A stretch of 23,760 nt of DNA, taken from NCBI GenBank assembly GCA_011390455.1, contig JAABSI010000011.1, positions 26,198 to 49,957 of the forward strand, given 5' to 3'. The notes under the pieces are model-generated. The model made no database searches, was not told where the DNA came from, and worked only from the letters and a program-made list of their open reading frames with translations. Source of the stretch: Trueperaceae bacterium (GTDB lineage: Bacteria; Deinococcota; Deinococci; Deinococcales; Trueperaceae). The position numbers and the translations under genes are program-made. Below are positions 17,246 to 23,760 of the stretch, one piece after another; the stretch's first letter is position 1, and each line of letters begins with the position of its first letter.

Positions 17246-18253
17246 TCAACGATCGGACACGAGCGTCACCCGGCCGCTGCGCGCGTCGACGCGAAGCAGC
17301 TGCTCGGCGTCGCCGACCCGGACGACGATCTCGTAGGCGATCGCCGTGTCGGCGATCTGGGCCGCGTCCGCGTCCTCGCCACGACCGGCCAAGAACGCCA
17401 GCGCGAGCCGCTCGGCTTCCGCCGCGCCGATCGTCGCACCGAACGAGCCGCCGTGCATCCCGTGGTGGACGCCACCCATCGAGCGACCGCCGTGCATCCC
17501 ACCGGCCGCGCCCATGCCCATGCCGGGCATGCCCGTCGAGCCCGCGCCGGGGGTGCCCGTCCAGCCCATGCCCATCGAGCCCATGCCCATCCCGGGCGTG
17601 CCCATCCCCATGCCCATCGAGCCCATGCCCATCGGCGCGTCGACGCCGTACCAGGTCCGGAGCCACGTGGCCATCTGCTGCATCTCGCTCATCTGCGTGT
17701 CCACGATCGAGCGCGCCAGGTCGGCGACCTCCTCGTGCTCGGCGAAGCCGCCGGCGAGCAGCATCCGCGCATCGCGGACCGCCATCATGTGGTGGCCGAT
17801 CATGTCCTCGAGGAAGGCGCGCTCGAGGTCCGCGACCGCGGCGTCGGGGCCCAGATCGCGCATCATCGGCGTGTAGTCGACGTCGCGCTCGACGTCCGGA
17901 TACCAGCGGTCGAGCCATGCCTCCATCGACTCGATCTCGGCGGTCTGGCCGGACACGATGGCGTCGAGCAGCTCGCGCAGCTCCGGACGCTCGGTGACCT
18001 CGGCCAACGCTTCCGCCGTGGCCACGGCTTCGCGGTGGTGCGGGATCATGTGCACCAGGAAGCTGGCCTCGTCGACCACCTGACCGGCCATCGGCATGCC
18101 CATACCCATGCCCATGGGCGAGGAGCCTGCGCCGGGCGGCGTGGCCCCGTCGCGCGTCTGTGCGTGGTTCATGCCTTGTGCTAGGGCGGTCGCGAGCAGG
18201 GCGACGAGCGCTGCGAGCGCGAGCGCTCGGGTGGTGCGGACGATTCGGATCAT
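17246..18253 (-). CDS. Secreted DUF305 protein with Met-rich linker and PepSY-like C-terminus
   Basis: A 335-aa exported protein. Residues 1-25 are a Sec signal peptide (ATALA-Q). A short Met cluster (MGMGMGMPM, about 48-56) precedes a DUF305 domain with HMIPHHREAV and DMIGHHMMAVRDA. Residues 208-269 are a low-complexity linker with 15 Met and 4 His (MGMGSMGMGMG and MHGG/VHHGMH motifs). The last 66 residues look like a PepSY-type domain (YEIVVRVGDAEQLLRVDARSGRV). Met clusters of this kind bind Cu(I)/Ag(I) outside the cytoplasm in CopA/CopC/CusF-type proteins, so a periplasmic copper sponge or relay is inferred. The AGGAGG site at 18260-18265 supports the ATG at 18253, which overlaps the SHOCT gene stop by 4 bases. 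The length is well above a plain DUF305 protein. Confidence 0.85.
   Translation of the reverse strand: MIRIVRTTRALALAALVALLATALAQGMNHAQTRDGATPPGAGSSPMGMGMGMPMAGQVVDEASFLVHMIPHHREAVATAEALAEVTERPELRELLDAIVSGQTAEIESMEAWLDRWYPDVERDVDYTPMMRDLGPDAAVADLERAFLEDMIGHHMMAVRDARMLLAGGFAEHEEVADLARSIVDTQMSEMQQMATWLRTWYGVDAPMGMGSMGMGMGTPGMGMGSMGMGWTGTPGAGSTGMPGMGMGAAGGMHGGRSMGGVHHGMHGGSFGATIGAAEAERLALAFLAGRGEDADAAQIADTAIAYEIVVRVGDAEQLLRVDARSGRVTLVSDR
17565..17633 (-). repeat. 27-bp direct repeat encoding Met-Gly-rich units
   Basis: A 27-bp sequence is repeated exactly at 17565-17591 and 17607-17633, 42 bp (14 codons) apart, encoding MGMGSMGMG units of the DUF305 linker. The repeat suggests that the number of Met clusters changes by duplication or loss. 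Confidence 0.85.
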
Positions 18254-18504
18254 GGTCGACCTCCTGAATTGGACGTGAGGGTGGCGCGGCGAGCGCGGTA
18301 CTCGTCCTCGTCGATCTCGCCGCGGGCGTAGCGGGCACGAAGGACGCTCAGGGCGTCGTCTTCGTCGCGCGGTGGTCCCGTGCGTGGCAACAGCATCCGT
18401 GCCAGCACGATGGCGACCGCGACCGTCAGGCCGACGAGCAGGAGCATCCACACGATGCCCATGCCGCTCCCCCAGCCCATCCAACCGTTCCAACCGTGCA
18501 TCAT
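18250..18504 (-). CDS. Small membrane protein with SHOCT domain
   Basis: An 84-aa protein with an N-terminal Met/Trp/Gly-rich stretch (MMHGWNGWMGWGSGMG), one transmembrane helix (about residues 17-39) and a cytoplasmic SHOCT motif (DALSVLRARYARGEIDEDEYRARRATL). SHOCT modules occur at the C-terminus of many short membrane proteins and are thought to mediate oligomerisation. I choose the ATG at 18504 over the GTG at 18513 because the likely ribosome binding site GAGGTGAG (about 18509-18516) covers the GTG. The stop overlaps the start of the Met-rich DUF305 gene. Such short SHOCT proteins are frequent beside copper genes. The Met/His at the outer end may touch copper, which is inference. Confidence 0.8.
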   Translation of the reverse strand: MMHGWNGWMGWGSGMGIVWMLLLVGLTVAVAIVLARMLLPRTGPPRDEDDALSVLRARYARGEIDEDEYRARRATLTSNSGGRP

Positions 18505-18522
18505 GGTGCTCACCTCGTCCGA

Positions 18523-18528
18523 AGCCTA
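18523..18528 (-). promoter_or_regulatory. Candidate -10 element (TAGGCT) of the SHOCT-DUF305-BNR operon
   Basis: TAGGCT on the minus strand, identical to the copB -10, ends 18 nt before the SHOCT ATG and leaves room for the GAGGTGAG ribosome binding site. The direct-repeat box at 18560-18577 ends 31 bp upstream of it. Confidence 0.4.
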
Positions 18529-18559
18529 GCGGTGCTTCGTGGAGCCGACGTCGGGGGAG

Positions 18560-18577
18560 TGTCAAGCTGGCATCAAG
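18560..18577. promoter_or_regulatory. Candidate response-regulator box (11-bp direct repeat), site 1
   Basis: In the divergent region between the SHOCT operon and the response regulator gene, the minus strand reads CTTGATGCCAGCTTGACA, with CTTGA repeated exactly 11 bp apart. That is one helical turn, the layout bound by OmpR/PhoB-family dimers. A related 18-mer (13 of 18 identical) lies at 20515-20532 before the DoxX region. Confidence 0.5.
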
Positions 18578-18615
18578 GGCGTCGTCCGCCGCCCCCATCG
18601 CGTGAGGAGCCATTC

Positions 18616-19293
18616 GTGCACCGGACCATCCTGATCGTCGAGGACGACCCCGACGTCGTGCGGGTGGCGCGCGCCTACCTCGAGCGCGAGGGCTACGCGG
18701 TGCTCGTCGAGAGCGACGGGGAAGCGGGCCTCGTGCGCGCACGCGCCGCGCGTCCGGACCTGATCGTCCTCGATTGGATGCTGCCGAACGCCTCGGGCCT
18801 GGACGTCCTGCGCGGATTGCGCGCCGACGGCGCGGTGCCGGTCCTGATGCTGACCGCCCGCACCGACGAGGCCGACCGCGTGCTGGGCCTCGAGCTCGGG
18901 GCCGACGACTACCTGACCAAACCGTTCAGCCCGCGCGAGCTGGTGGCCCGCGTCGGCGCCGTCCTGCGGCGCACGGCCGCCCCGGTCGACGCCGGCGAGG
19001 TGTTGCGCCACGGCGCGCTCGAGGTCGATGCGGGCGCGCGGATCGCGCGGCTCGACGGTCGCGACGTCGACCTGACGACGCTGGAGTTCGACCTCTTGCA
19101 CGCCTTCGCCGCGGCTCCGGGGCGGGTGTTCCGCCGCGACGAGCTGATCGAGCGCGTCTGGGGCGGTGCGTACGATGGCAACGACCGCATCGTCGACGTG
19201 CACGTGTCGAACCTGCGGCAGAAGCTGGCCGACGTCGGCGGCGGCGACGACCTGATCCGCACCGTCCGCGGCGTGGGGTACGCGCTCCGATGA
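18616..19293 (+). CDS. OmpR-family response regulator (probable metal-responsive)
   Basis: A 225-aa two-domain regulator. The receiver domain (1-120) has the acidic pocket D10/D11, phosphorylation site D53 (LIVLDWMLP), T80 and K102 (LTKPF). The C-terminal winged helix (about 130-225) ends RTVRGVGYALR, typical of OmpR/PhoB proteins. The GTG at 18616 has GAGGAG at 18604-18609; the frame runs further upstream without a better start. Its stop overlaps the kinase start (ATGA). It diverges from the SHOCT/Met-rich DUF305 operon, the natural place for an activator of that operon, and a candidate binding box lies between them. It is comparable in setting to CusR/CopR, but the inducer is inferred. Confidence 0.93.
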   Translation: MHRTILIVEDDPDVVRVARAYLEREGYAVLVESDGEAGLVRARAARPDLIVLDWMLPNASGLDVLRGLRADGAVPVLMLTARTDEADRVLGLELGADDYLTKPFSPRELVARVGAVLRRTAAPVDAGEVLRHGALEVDAGARIARLDGRDVDLTTLEFDLLHAFAAAPGRVFRRDELIERVWGGAYDGNDRIVDVHVSNLRQKLADVGGGDDLIRTVRGVGYALR

Positions 19294-20429
19294 GCGGCGT
19301 CCGGCGCGGCGCTCCGGCGTGGCGCGCGCGCGGCCTCATGGCGCGGGTGTTCGCCGCCAACCTCGTGGTCGTCGCGGTGGCCGTGATCGGGGCGCTGGTC
19401 GTCGGTTCGGCGCTCTCGCCGCTCCTGCTCGACCGCCACATGGGGATGATGGGCCGCACCATGGCCCAGATGCCGGGGATGAACGCGATGACGGCCGACC
19501 TCGAGGCGGCGTACCGGACCGCCTTGAGCCAGTCGCTGGGCTGGGCGGCGGTGGTCGCGACGGTGGCGGCCGCCGGCGTGGCCTGGGTGGTCACGCTGCG
19601 GTTGCTGGCTCCCTTGCGCGCCTTGCAGGCGGCGAGCACCGCCATCGCAGCCGGTCGTCGCGGTGCCCGGCTCGACGAGGACGCCCCCGGCGAGCTCGGC
19701 GACGTCGCGGCGGCCTTCAACGGCATGGCGGAGGCCATCGAACGGGGCGAGTCGGAGCGTCGGCGCCTAGTGGCCGACCTCGCGCACGAGCTGCGCACCC
19801 CGCTCTCGAACCTGCGCGGCTACGTCGAAGCGCTCGAAGACGGCGTCTTCGAGCTCGACGACGCCACCCGCGCGGCGCTCGGACGCCAAGTCGAGCGGCT
19901 CGAGCGCCTCGTCGCCGACCTCGCGACGCTCCACGACGTCGAGGCCGGCCAGGTGTCGCTCGAGATCGCGCCCACCGACATCGCGGCCCTGGCGAGCGCC
20001 GGCGTCGCCGCGGTGCAGGTGCGCTTCGCCGATCAGGGGATCGCGCTCACCTGCTCGGCGCCTCCGGGCGGCGCGTGCGCGAACGCCGACTCCGTGCGCG
20101 TGGGTCAGGTGCTCGAGAACCTACTCGCCAACGCGCTGCGGCACACGCCGGTCGGCGGCGCGGTGGCCGTCGTGGTGCGCGCGACGGGCGAGGGGGTGCG
20201 CGTCGAGGTGCGCGACACCGGACCCGGCGTCCCGGTGCGCGAGCGCGAGGCCGTCTTCCGCCGCCTCTACCGCGGCGACCCCGCCCGCGGCGCCACGGTC
20301 GGCGTCGGCAGCGGCGTTGGCCTGACCATCGCCAAGGCGCTCGTCGAGCGGCAGGGGGGCGCGATCGGCGTCGGCGAGGCCCCAGGGGGCGGGGCGGCGT
20401 TCTGGTTCGTGCTGCCGGGGTGTGGGTAA
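19290..20429 (+). CDS. Sensor histidine kinase with Met-rich extracytoplasmic loop
   Basis: A 379-aa membrane kinase, partner of the response regulator with which it overlaps by 4 bases. Helix 1 (about 20-44) and helix 2 (about 83-106) enclose a short loop of about 38 residues with H50, M51, M53, M54, M58, M61, M64 and M67 (RHMGMMGRTMAQMPGMNAM). A HAMP-like segment (104-155) follows. The phosphoacceptor is H166 in LVADLAHELRTPLSNL, and the ATP-binding part has NLLANALRHTP, DTGPGVP and GVGSGVGLTIAKALV. The loop is far shorter than the CusS or CopS sensor domain, yet its Met clusters resemble Cu(I)/Ag(I) sites. I infer that it senses extracytoplasmic copper directly. That is not proven by sequence. 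Confidence 0.92.
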   Translation: MSGVRRGAPAWRARGLMARVFAANLVVVAVAVIGALVVGSALSPLLLDRHMGMMGRTMAQMPGMNAMTADLEAAYRTALSQSLGWAAVVATVAAAGVAWVVTLRLLAPLRALQAASTAIAAGRRGARLDEDAPGELGDVAAAFNGMAEAIERGESERRRLVADLAHELRTPLSNLRGYVEALEDGVFELDDATRAALGRQVERLERLVADLATLHDVEAGQVSLEIAPTDIAALASAGVAAVQVRFADQGIALTCSAPPGGACANADSVRVGQVLENLLANALRHTPVGGAVAVVVRATGEGVRVEVRDTGPGVPVREREAVFRRLYRGDPARGATVGVGSGVGLTIAKALVERQGGAIGVGEAPGGGAAFWFVLPGCG

Positions 20430-20514
20430 CCGAGGCTGAAGCCGAGGCAACCGGAACCGATGGCGGCGTCGAGTCGGTGGCGCGTCGCGTTCGCGGGTCA
20501 GCGCACCGGACGCG

Positions 20515-20547
20515 CTTCACTCCAGCTTGATGAACCCCCGGTACCTT
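20515..20547 (+). promoter_or_regulatory. Candidate response-regulator box site 2 with -10 element
   Basis: CTTCACTCCAGCTTGATG (20515-20532) has CTTCA/CTTGA 11 bp apart and shares the run CCAGCTTGA with site 1. A TACCTT -10 begins 9 bp after the box, and no -35 is needed if the regulator substitutes for it, as at Pho boxes. Transcription would start near 20554 and read the small ORF and doxX. Confidence 0.5.
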
Positions 20548-20583
20548 CGCCTTGCCTGACCCGAGGAGGCGCGTTCGGATCCC

Positions 20584-20721
20584 GTGCTCGTCCGGATCGG
20601 CTTCGGCCTCGCCACGCGGACGCAGACCGTCGGTCCCTCGCTCGTCCTCCTCGCCGTCGCGATCCTGGCGCGCATCGCGCGGTCGCGGGACCCCGCCGCC
20701 CGCCACCGCTCCCCATCGTGA
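20584..20721 (+). CDS. Possible small membrane peptide (45 aa)
   Basis: A GTG-initiated frame of 45 codons beginning VLVRIGFGLATRTQTVG. It has one hydrophobic helix (SLVLLAVAILARIA, residues 19-32) and a basic tail (RSRDPAARHRSPS). GAGGAGG at 20563-20569 is a perfect ribosome binding site but stands 14 nt from the GTG, which is long. It lies directly downstream of the candidate response-regulator box and promoter, and 53 bases before doxX. I do not recognise a family. The alternative is that this is only doxX leader; the open frame is short enough to be chance in such GC-rich DNA. Confidence 0.35.
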   Translation: MLVRIGFGLATRTQTVGPSLVLLAVAILARIARSRDPAARHRSPS

Positions 20722-20774
20722 TCGGACGCCGCGGCACCGCGATGCGGCGTCACCTCCAGGAAGGAGACAGCAAT

Positions 20775-21371
20775 ATGCCCGACACGGCTCCAGACATCCA
20801 CTACCCCGAACCGAGGGTCACCCGATTCCTCTTCGCCTCCAAGGCGATGGCCCCGTTCTGGACGATCGTCCGCATCTACCTGGGCTGGCAGTGGCTCACG
20901 TCCGGTTGGGGCAAGGTGACCGGTGGCGGCTGGATCGGTGCCGAGGCGGGGGGAGCGGTCCGGGGGTTCCTGAACCGCGCGCTGGAGCTCTCCACCGGCG
21001 AGCGTCCGTCGGTGACCGGCTGGTACGCCTGGCTCATCGAGAACGTGTTCCTGCCGAACGCGGCGATCATGAGCCACTTCGTCGCCTTCGGCGAACTGCT
21101 CGTCGGCATCGCCCTGATCGCAGGGTTCCTGACCGGCGCGAGCGCCTTCGTCGGAGGCCTGATGAACGCCGCCTTCCTGCTGGCCGGCACCGTGTCGAGC
21201 AACCCGGTCATGTTCATCCTCGCCACCTGGATCGTCCTCGCGTGGCGCGTCGCCGGCTACTACGGCCTGGACTACTGGATTCTGCCGAGGATCGGCGCAC
21301 CGCGTGGGGGGTTCGGCTCCAGGACGCCGGCGGGTGCGTCGCGCGAGCGCGAACCTCAGGGGCAGCATTGA
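20775..21371 (+). CDS. DoxX family membrane protein
   Basis: A 198-aa protein with about four hydrophobic helices. The DoxX pattern is visible: RIYLGWQWLTSGWGKVTG in helix 1, a loop ending ENVFLPNAAIMSHFVAFGELLVGIALIAGFLTGASAFVGGLMNAAF, and a last helix MFILATWIVLAWRVAGYYGLDYWI. It fits the DoxD/DoxX-like group related to the small subunit of thiosulfate:quinone oxidoreductase and to quinone-linked redox proteins; the exact reaction is unknown. The ATG at 20775 has AAGGAG at 20761-20766, and the open frame upstream is not coding. Its placement after the two-component system and behind the second direct-repeat box suggests control by that system, perhaps as part of an envelope redox or thiol stress response. 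Confidence 0.88.
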   Translation: MPDTAPDIHYPEPRVTRFLFASKAMAPFWTIVRIYLGWQWLTSGWGKVTGGGWIGAEAGGAVRGFLNRALELSTGERPSVTGWYAWLIENVFLPNAAIMSHFVAFGELLVGIALIAGFLTGASAFVGGLMNAAFLLAGTVSSNPVMFILATWIVLAWRVAGYYGLDYWILPRIGAPRGGFGSRTPAGASREREPQGQH

Positions 21372-21547
21372 CCCGCACGCCCGGCACCGGTTCCCGTCAC
21401 GGCGCGCTCCAGCCCGAGGGCGCGAGACCGAGCGGCACCTGCGCTCCGGGGCGGTGGCGCGTGCGCGGGACGAGGGGTGGGTGTCCCGGATGGATCCGGG
21501 GTCGGACGACCTGACCGCTCCGTAGGTCGGCCGGCGTAGAGGGCTCT

Positions 21548-23647
21548 TCAGCCAACCCCTCGAAGCAACCGCAACCCGTTCGCCACCACCAGCAGGCTCG
21601 TCCCGACGTCGGCGAACACCGCCATCCACATGGTGCCGAAGCCCGTCAGCGTCAGGGCGAAGAACACCGCCTTGACGCCGAGGGCGAAGGCGATGTTCTG
21701 GACCAGCACCCGGTGCGTGGCGCGCGAGAGGCGCACGAAGCGCGCGACCTTGCCGAGGTCGTCGTCCATGAGGGCCACGTCGGCCGTCTCGATCGCGGTG
21801 TCGCTGCCGGCGGCCCCCATCGCGAAGCCGACGTCGGCGCGGGCGAGCGCCGGGGCGTCGTTGATGCCGTCGCCCACCATCCCGACCGCGCCGCCGCGCG
21901 CGCGCAGGTCGGCGATCGCGGCAGCCTTGTCCTCCGGAAGCTGCGCGCCGCGCGCGTCGTCGACCCCCGCTTCGGCGCCGATGGCGCGGGCCGCGTGGAC
22001 GTTGTCGCCGCTCAGCAGCACCGTCCGGATGCCCAGCGCGTGCAGCTCGGCGACGGCGGCGCGGCTCGTCGGCCGGATCGTGTCCGCGACCGCGAAGGCG
22101 GCGAGCGGTCCGCGGTCGTCGGTGAGCAGCACGGCGGTCTTGCCCTCGCGCTCCCAGGCGTCGAGGCGCGCGGCGAGCGCGGGCGTCGGGTCGGGCGCCA
22201 GCGAGCGGCGGCCGAGCCGGTAGCGGACGCCGTCGACGCACCCCTCGACGCCAAGGCCGGACGTCGCGGCGAAGCTCGCCACCTCCAGCGCGGATCCGCT
22301 GCCCGCGATCGCGCGCGCGACGGGGTGGTCGGAGCGCGCAGCGAGCGCGGCGGCCACCTCCAGCGGGTCGACGCCGTCGCGCGTCTCGAGAACGAGCACG
22401 TCGGTGCGTTCGGGTGCACCGTGCGTCAGCGTCCCGGTCTTGTCGAGCGCCAGCCACCGCAGGTCGCGTCCGCGCTCCAGGTAGGCGCCGCCCTTGATCA
22501 GGATGCCGGTCCGGGCCGCCGCCGCGAGGCCGCTGACCACCGTCACCGGGGTCGAGATCACGAGCGCGCACGGGCACGCGATCACCAGCAGCACGAGCGC
22601 CTGGTACGCCGAGCCCGTCCACCCGGCGCCCCACGCCAGCGGTGGGACGAGCGCCACGCCGAGCGCGAAGAGGACCACCAGCGGCGTGTAGACCCGGGCG
22701 AAGCGATCCACGAAGCGCTGGGTGGGCGCCCGCGCGCCCTGCGCCTCCTCGACCGCGTGCACGATGCGCGCCAGCGTGGTCCCGTCCGCGGCGGCGCTCG
22801 ATCGGAACTCGAGGGCGCCCGCCTGGTTGACCGTGCCGGCGTACACGACGTCGCCCGTGGCCTTGTCCACCGGTAAGCCCTCGCCGGTGATCGGCGCCTG
22901 GTCGACCGTCGAACGCCCCGCCACCACGACGCCGTCGAGCGGGATGCGGGCCCCCGGCCGCACGCGCACGACGGTGCCGAGGGCCACCGAGCGAGCGTCG
23001 ACCTCCGCCCACGACCCGTCGGCCGCGCGCACCGTCGCGCCCTGCGGCGCCAGGTCGAGCAGATCGGCGATCGCCCGTCGCGCGCGGTCGAGCGAGCCTG
23101 CTTCGATCCGTTCGGCCAGCGTGAAGAGCACCATGACCATCGCCGCCTCGGCCCACGCGCCGATGAGCGCGGCGCCGGTCACCGCGATGCTCATCAGCGC
23201 GTTGATGTTGAGCTCTCCGTGGCGCACCGCGACCCAGCCCTTGCGGTACGTGCCCAACCCGGCGAGGCCGATCGCGAGGACCGCGACGGCCGCCGAGGCG
23301 GTCTCCGGCGCGCCGACCCAGTGCAGCGCCTCGGAGGCGAGCGCCAGCGCCGCCGCGATCCCGAGGACCACGAGGCCGCGCCTGGGGCGCGCCGCCGAGG
23401 GCGCGGCGACGTCGGTCGGCGTCATGCCGAGGCTGCGGATCGCTGCGGCGACGGCGGTGCCGCTCGCGGGAGCGTGGTCGACGGTGAGGATCCGGCGGAC
23501 CAAGTCGACCTCCACGCGGTGCACGCCGTGCATCCCGTCGAGCCGCTTGCGGATCAGGGCTTCCTCGGTCGGGCAGTCCATCTGCTCGATCCGGAGCCGG
23601 CTGGTGACCGACGGTCCGTCGCCGCGGGGGGTCGTCGTGGTGGTCAT
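21548..23647 (-). CDS. zntA: Zn/Cd/Pb-exporting P1B-2 ATPase (ZntA/CadA family)
   Basis: A 699-aa membrane ATPase. The N-terminal HMA domain has C25 in MDCPTEE instead of the usual CxxC, a variant known from Zn/Cd/Pb pumps. The transport motif is C358-P359-C360, the phosphorylation site is D402 (DKTGTLTHG), SDHPVARA and [20 protein letters not shown] follow, and the helix after the P-domain (ALGVKAVFFALTLTGFGTMWMAVFADVGTSLLVVANGLRLL) carries the K and D residues of subgroup 1B-2. I choose the ATG at 23647. The frame also runs to a TTG at 23683, but that lies in the -35 box. With the -10 ending 5 nt upstream the message would be leaderless. It is divergent from a MerR-family gene and convergent with doxX. 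Confidence 0.95.
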   Translation of the reverse strand: MTTTTTPRGDGPSVTSRLRIEQMDCPTEEALIRKRLDGMHGVHRVEVDLVRRILTVDHAPASGTAVAAAIRSLGMTPTDVAAPSAARPRRGLVVLGIAAALALASEALHWVGAPETASAAVAVLAIGLAGLGTYRKGWVAVRHGELNINALMSIAVTGAALIGAWAEAAMVMVLFTLAERIEAGSLDRARRAIADLLDLAPQGATVRAADGSWAEVDARSVALGTVVRVRPGARIPLDGVVVAGRSTVDQAPITGEGLPVDKATGDVVYAGTVNQAGALEFRSSAAADGTTLARIVHAVEEAQGARAPTQRFVDRFARVYTPLVVLFALGVALVPPLAWGAGWTGSAYQALVLLVIACPCALVISTPVTVVSGLAAAARTGILIKGGAYLERGRDLRWLALDKTGTLTHGAPERTDVLVLETRDGVDPLEVAAALAARSDHPVARAIAGSGSALEVASFAATSGLGVEGCVDGVRYRLGRRSLAPDPTPALAARLDAWEREGKTAVLLTDDRGPLAAFAVADTIRPTSRAAVAELHALGIRTVLLSGDNVHAARAIGAEAGVDDARGAQLPEDKAAAIADLRARGGAVGMVGDGINDAPALARADVGFAMGAAGSDTAIETADVALMDDDLGKVARFVRLSRATHRVLVQNIAFALGVKAVFFALTLTGFGTMWMAVFADVGTSLLVVANGLRLLRGVG

Positions 23648-23652
23648 GCACC

Positions 23653-23683
23653 AGTCCACACCCTCGAGCAGCTGTAGGGTCAA
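23653..23683 (-). promoter_or_regulatory. MerR-type promoter/operator of the Zn/Cd ATPase gene
   Basis: On the minus strand, TTGACC (-35, 23678-23683) and TGGACT (-10, 23653-23658) are separated by 19 bp, the overlong spacer that MerR activators correct. The spacer holds an imperfect palindrome (23660-23680) of the form ACCCT..AGC.GCT..AGGGT, very like operators of ZntR, CadR and PbrR. Confidence 0.88.
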
Positions 23684-23703
23684 GGGGCGAGAGGAGGGCG
23701 ATC

Positions 23704-23760
23704 ATGCACATCGGAGCCTTGGCGCGTGCCGCCCGCTGCAGCGTCGGCACGATCCGGTAC
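23704..23760 (+). CDS. MerR-family metal-responsive regulator, N-terminus (partial)
   Basis: Nineteen codons up to the window edge encode MHIGALARAARCSVGTIRY, the start of a MerR winged-helix DNA-binding domain. C12 in the turn (ARCSVGTIRY) matches the N-terminal cysteine seen in Cd/Pb sensors such as CadR and PbrR (C14 of PbrR), so Zn/Cd/Pb sensing is likely. GGAGGG at 23693-23698 supports the ATG at 23704. It diverges from the ATPase gene and should bind the operator between them. The metal-binding C-terminal half lies outside the window. Confidence 0.85.
   Translation, partial: MHIGALARAARCSVGTIRY

Larger units (their letters stand above)
20430..20774 (+). other. Intergenic stretch between the kinase and DoxX genes
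   Basis: These 345 bases hold the second direct-repeat box (20515-20532), a TACCTT -10 (20542-20547), a possible 45-codon gene (20584-20721), and a hairpin with an 8-bp stem (GACGCCGC 20725-20732 / GCGGCGTC 20744-20751, 11-nt loop) just before the DoxX ribosome binding site. No clear terminator follows the kinase gene. Confidence 0.6.

Noticed and set aside
21372..21547. A possible small gene or terminator between doxX and the Zn/Cd ATPase gene
   Set aside because: Only unstructured GC-rich sequence is visible; no ribosome binding site with a plausible frame and no strong hairpin.
23648..23683. TTG at 23683 as an upstream start of the Zn/Cd ATPase
   Set aside because: It would place the start codon inside the -35 box and translate the operator; the ATG at 23647 lies just after the -10.
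20517..23750. A 1077-codon minus-strand frame covering the ATPase and doxX
   Set aside because: It is out of frame with the ATPase and antisense to doxX; composition is that of a shadow frame.

Overview
This is about 23.8 kb of very GC-rich bacterial chromosome with densely packed genes. Many neighbours overlap by 4 bases (ATGA or GTGA), and several promoters look leaderless, with a TAnnnT -10 element 5-7 nt before the start codon. I infer a member of the Deinococcota, perhaps near Truepera. The support is the GC content, the leaderless starts, and a CsoR with Cys-His-His copper ligands at the spacing known from Thermus thermophilus CsoR. The taxonomic call is moderate to low confidence because no rRNA or tRNA gene is present.

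Left part (1-8300, all + strand), ordinary functions: the end of one sugar ABC permease and a complete second permease, a zinc-dependent polyol/alcohol dehydrogenase, a [2Fe-2S] ferredoxin, the lipid II flippase MurJ, a two-domain GNAT acetyltransferase, and an 899-aa lipoprotein. The lipoprotein has a long alanine-rich coiled coil with 30 uninterrupted 7-residue repeats and ends in LysM. A perfect 19-bp hairpin closes this block.

Right part (8300-23760), a metal-resistance island built mainly for copper. A minus-strand operon copZ-csoR-copA-DUF305 (12033 down to 8332) is translationally coupled at two of its three junctions. An MFS exporter gene diverges from it. A second minus-strand series (18504 down to 13485) runs SHOCT membrane protein, Met-rich DUF305 protein, BNR/Asp-box protein, CopB-type ATPase and CueP. 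An OmpR-type response regulator and a histidine kinase with a Met-rich extracytoplasmic loop diverge from that series. They are followed by a possible 45-aa membrane peptide and a DoxX-like protein. The window ends with a Zn/Cd/Pb ATPase diverging from a MerR-family regulator.

The island appears to be wired by three regulatory layers readable in the DNA: (1) CsoR-type operators sharing the core ACCCCACCCC in front of copZ, cueP and copB; (2) an 11-bp-spaced direct repeat shared by the two-component/SHOCT divergent region and the region before DoxX, a candidate box for the response regulator; (3) a classic MerR promoter with a 19-bp spacer at the zntA gene. The likely scheme is that CopZ/CopA/CopB export Cu from the cytoplasm, while CueP, the DUF305 proteins and the BNR protein handle copper outside the membrane and the Met-rich kinase reports extracytoplasmic copper. 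I regard the SHOCT / Met-rich DUF305 / BNR-protein operon with its Met-rich two-component system as the least described part.
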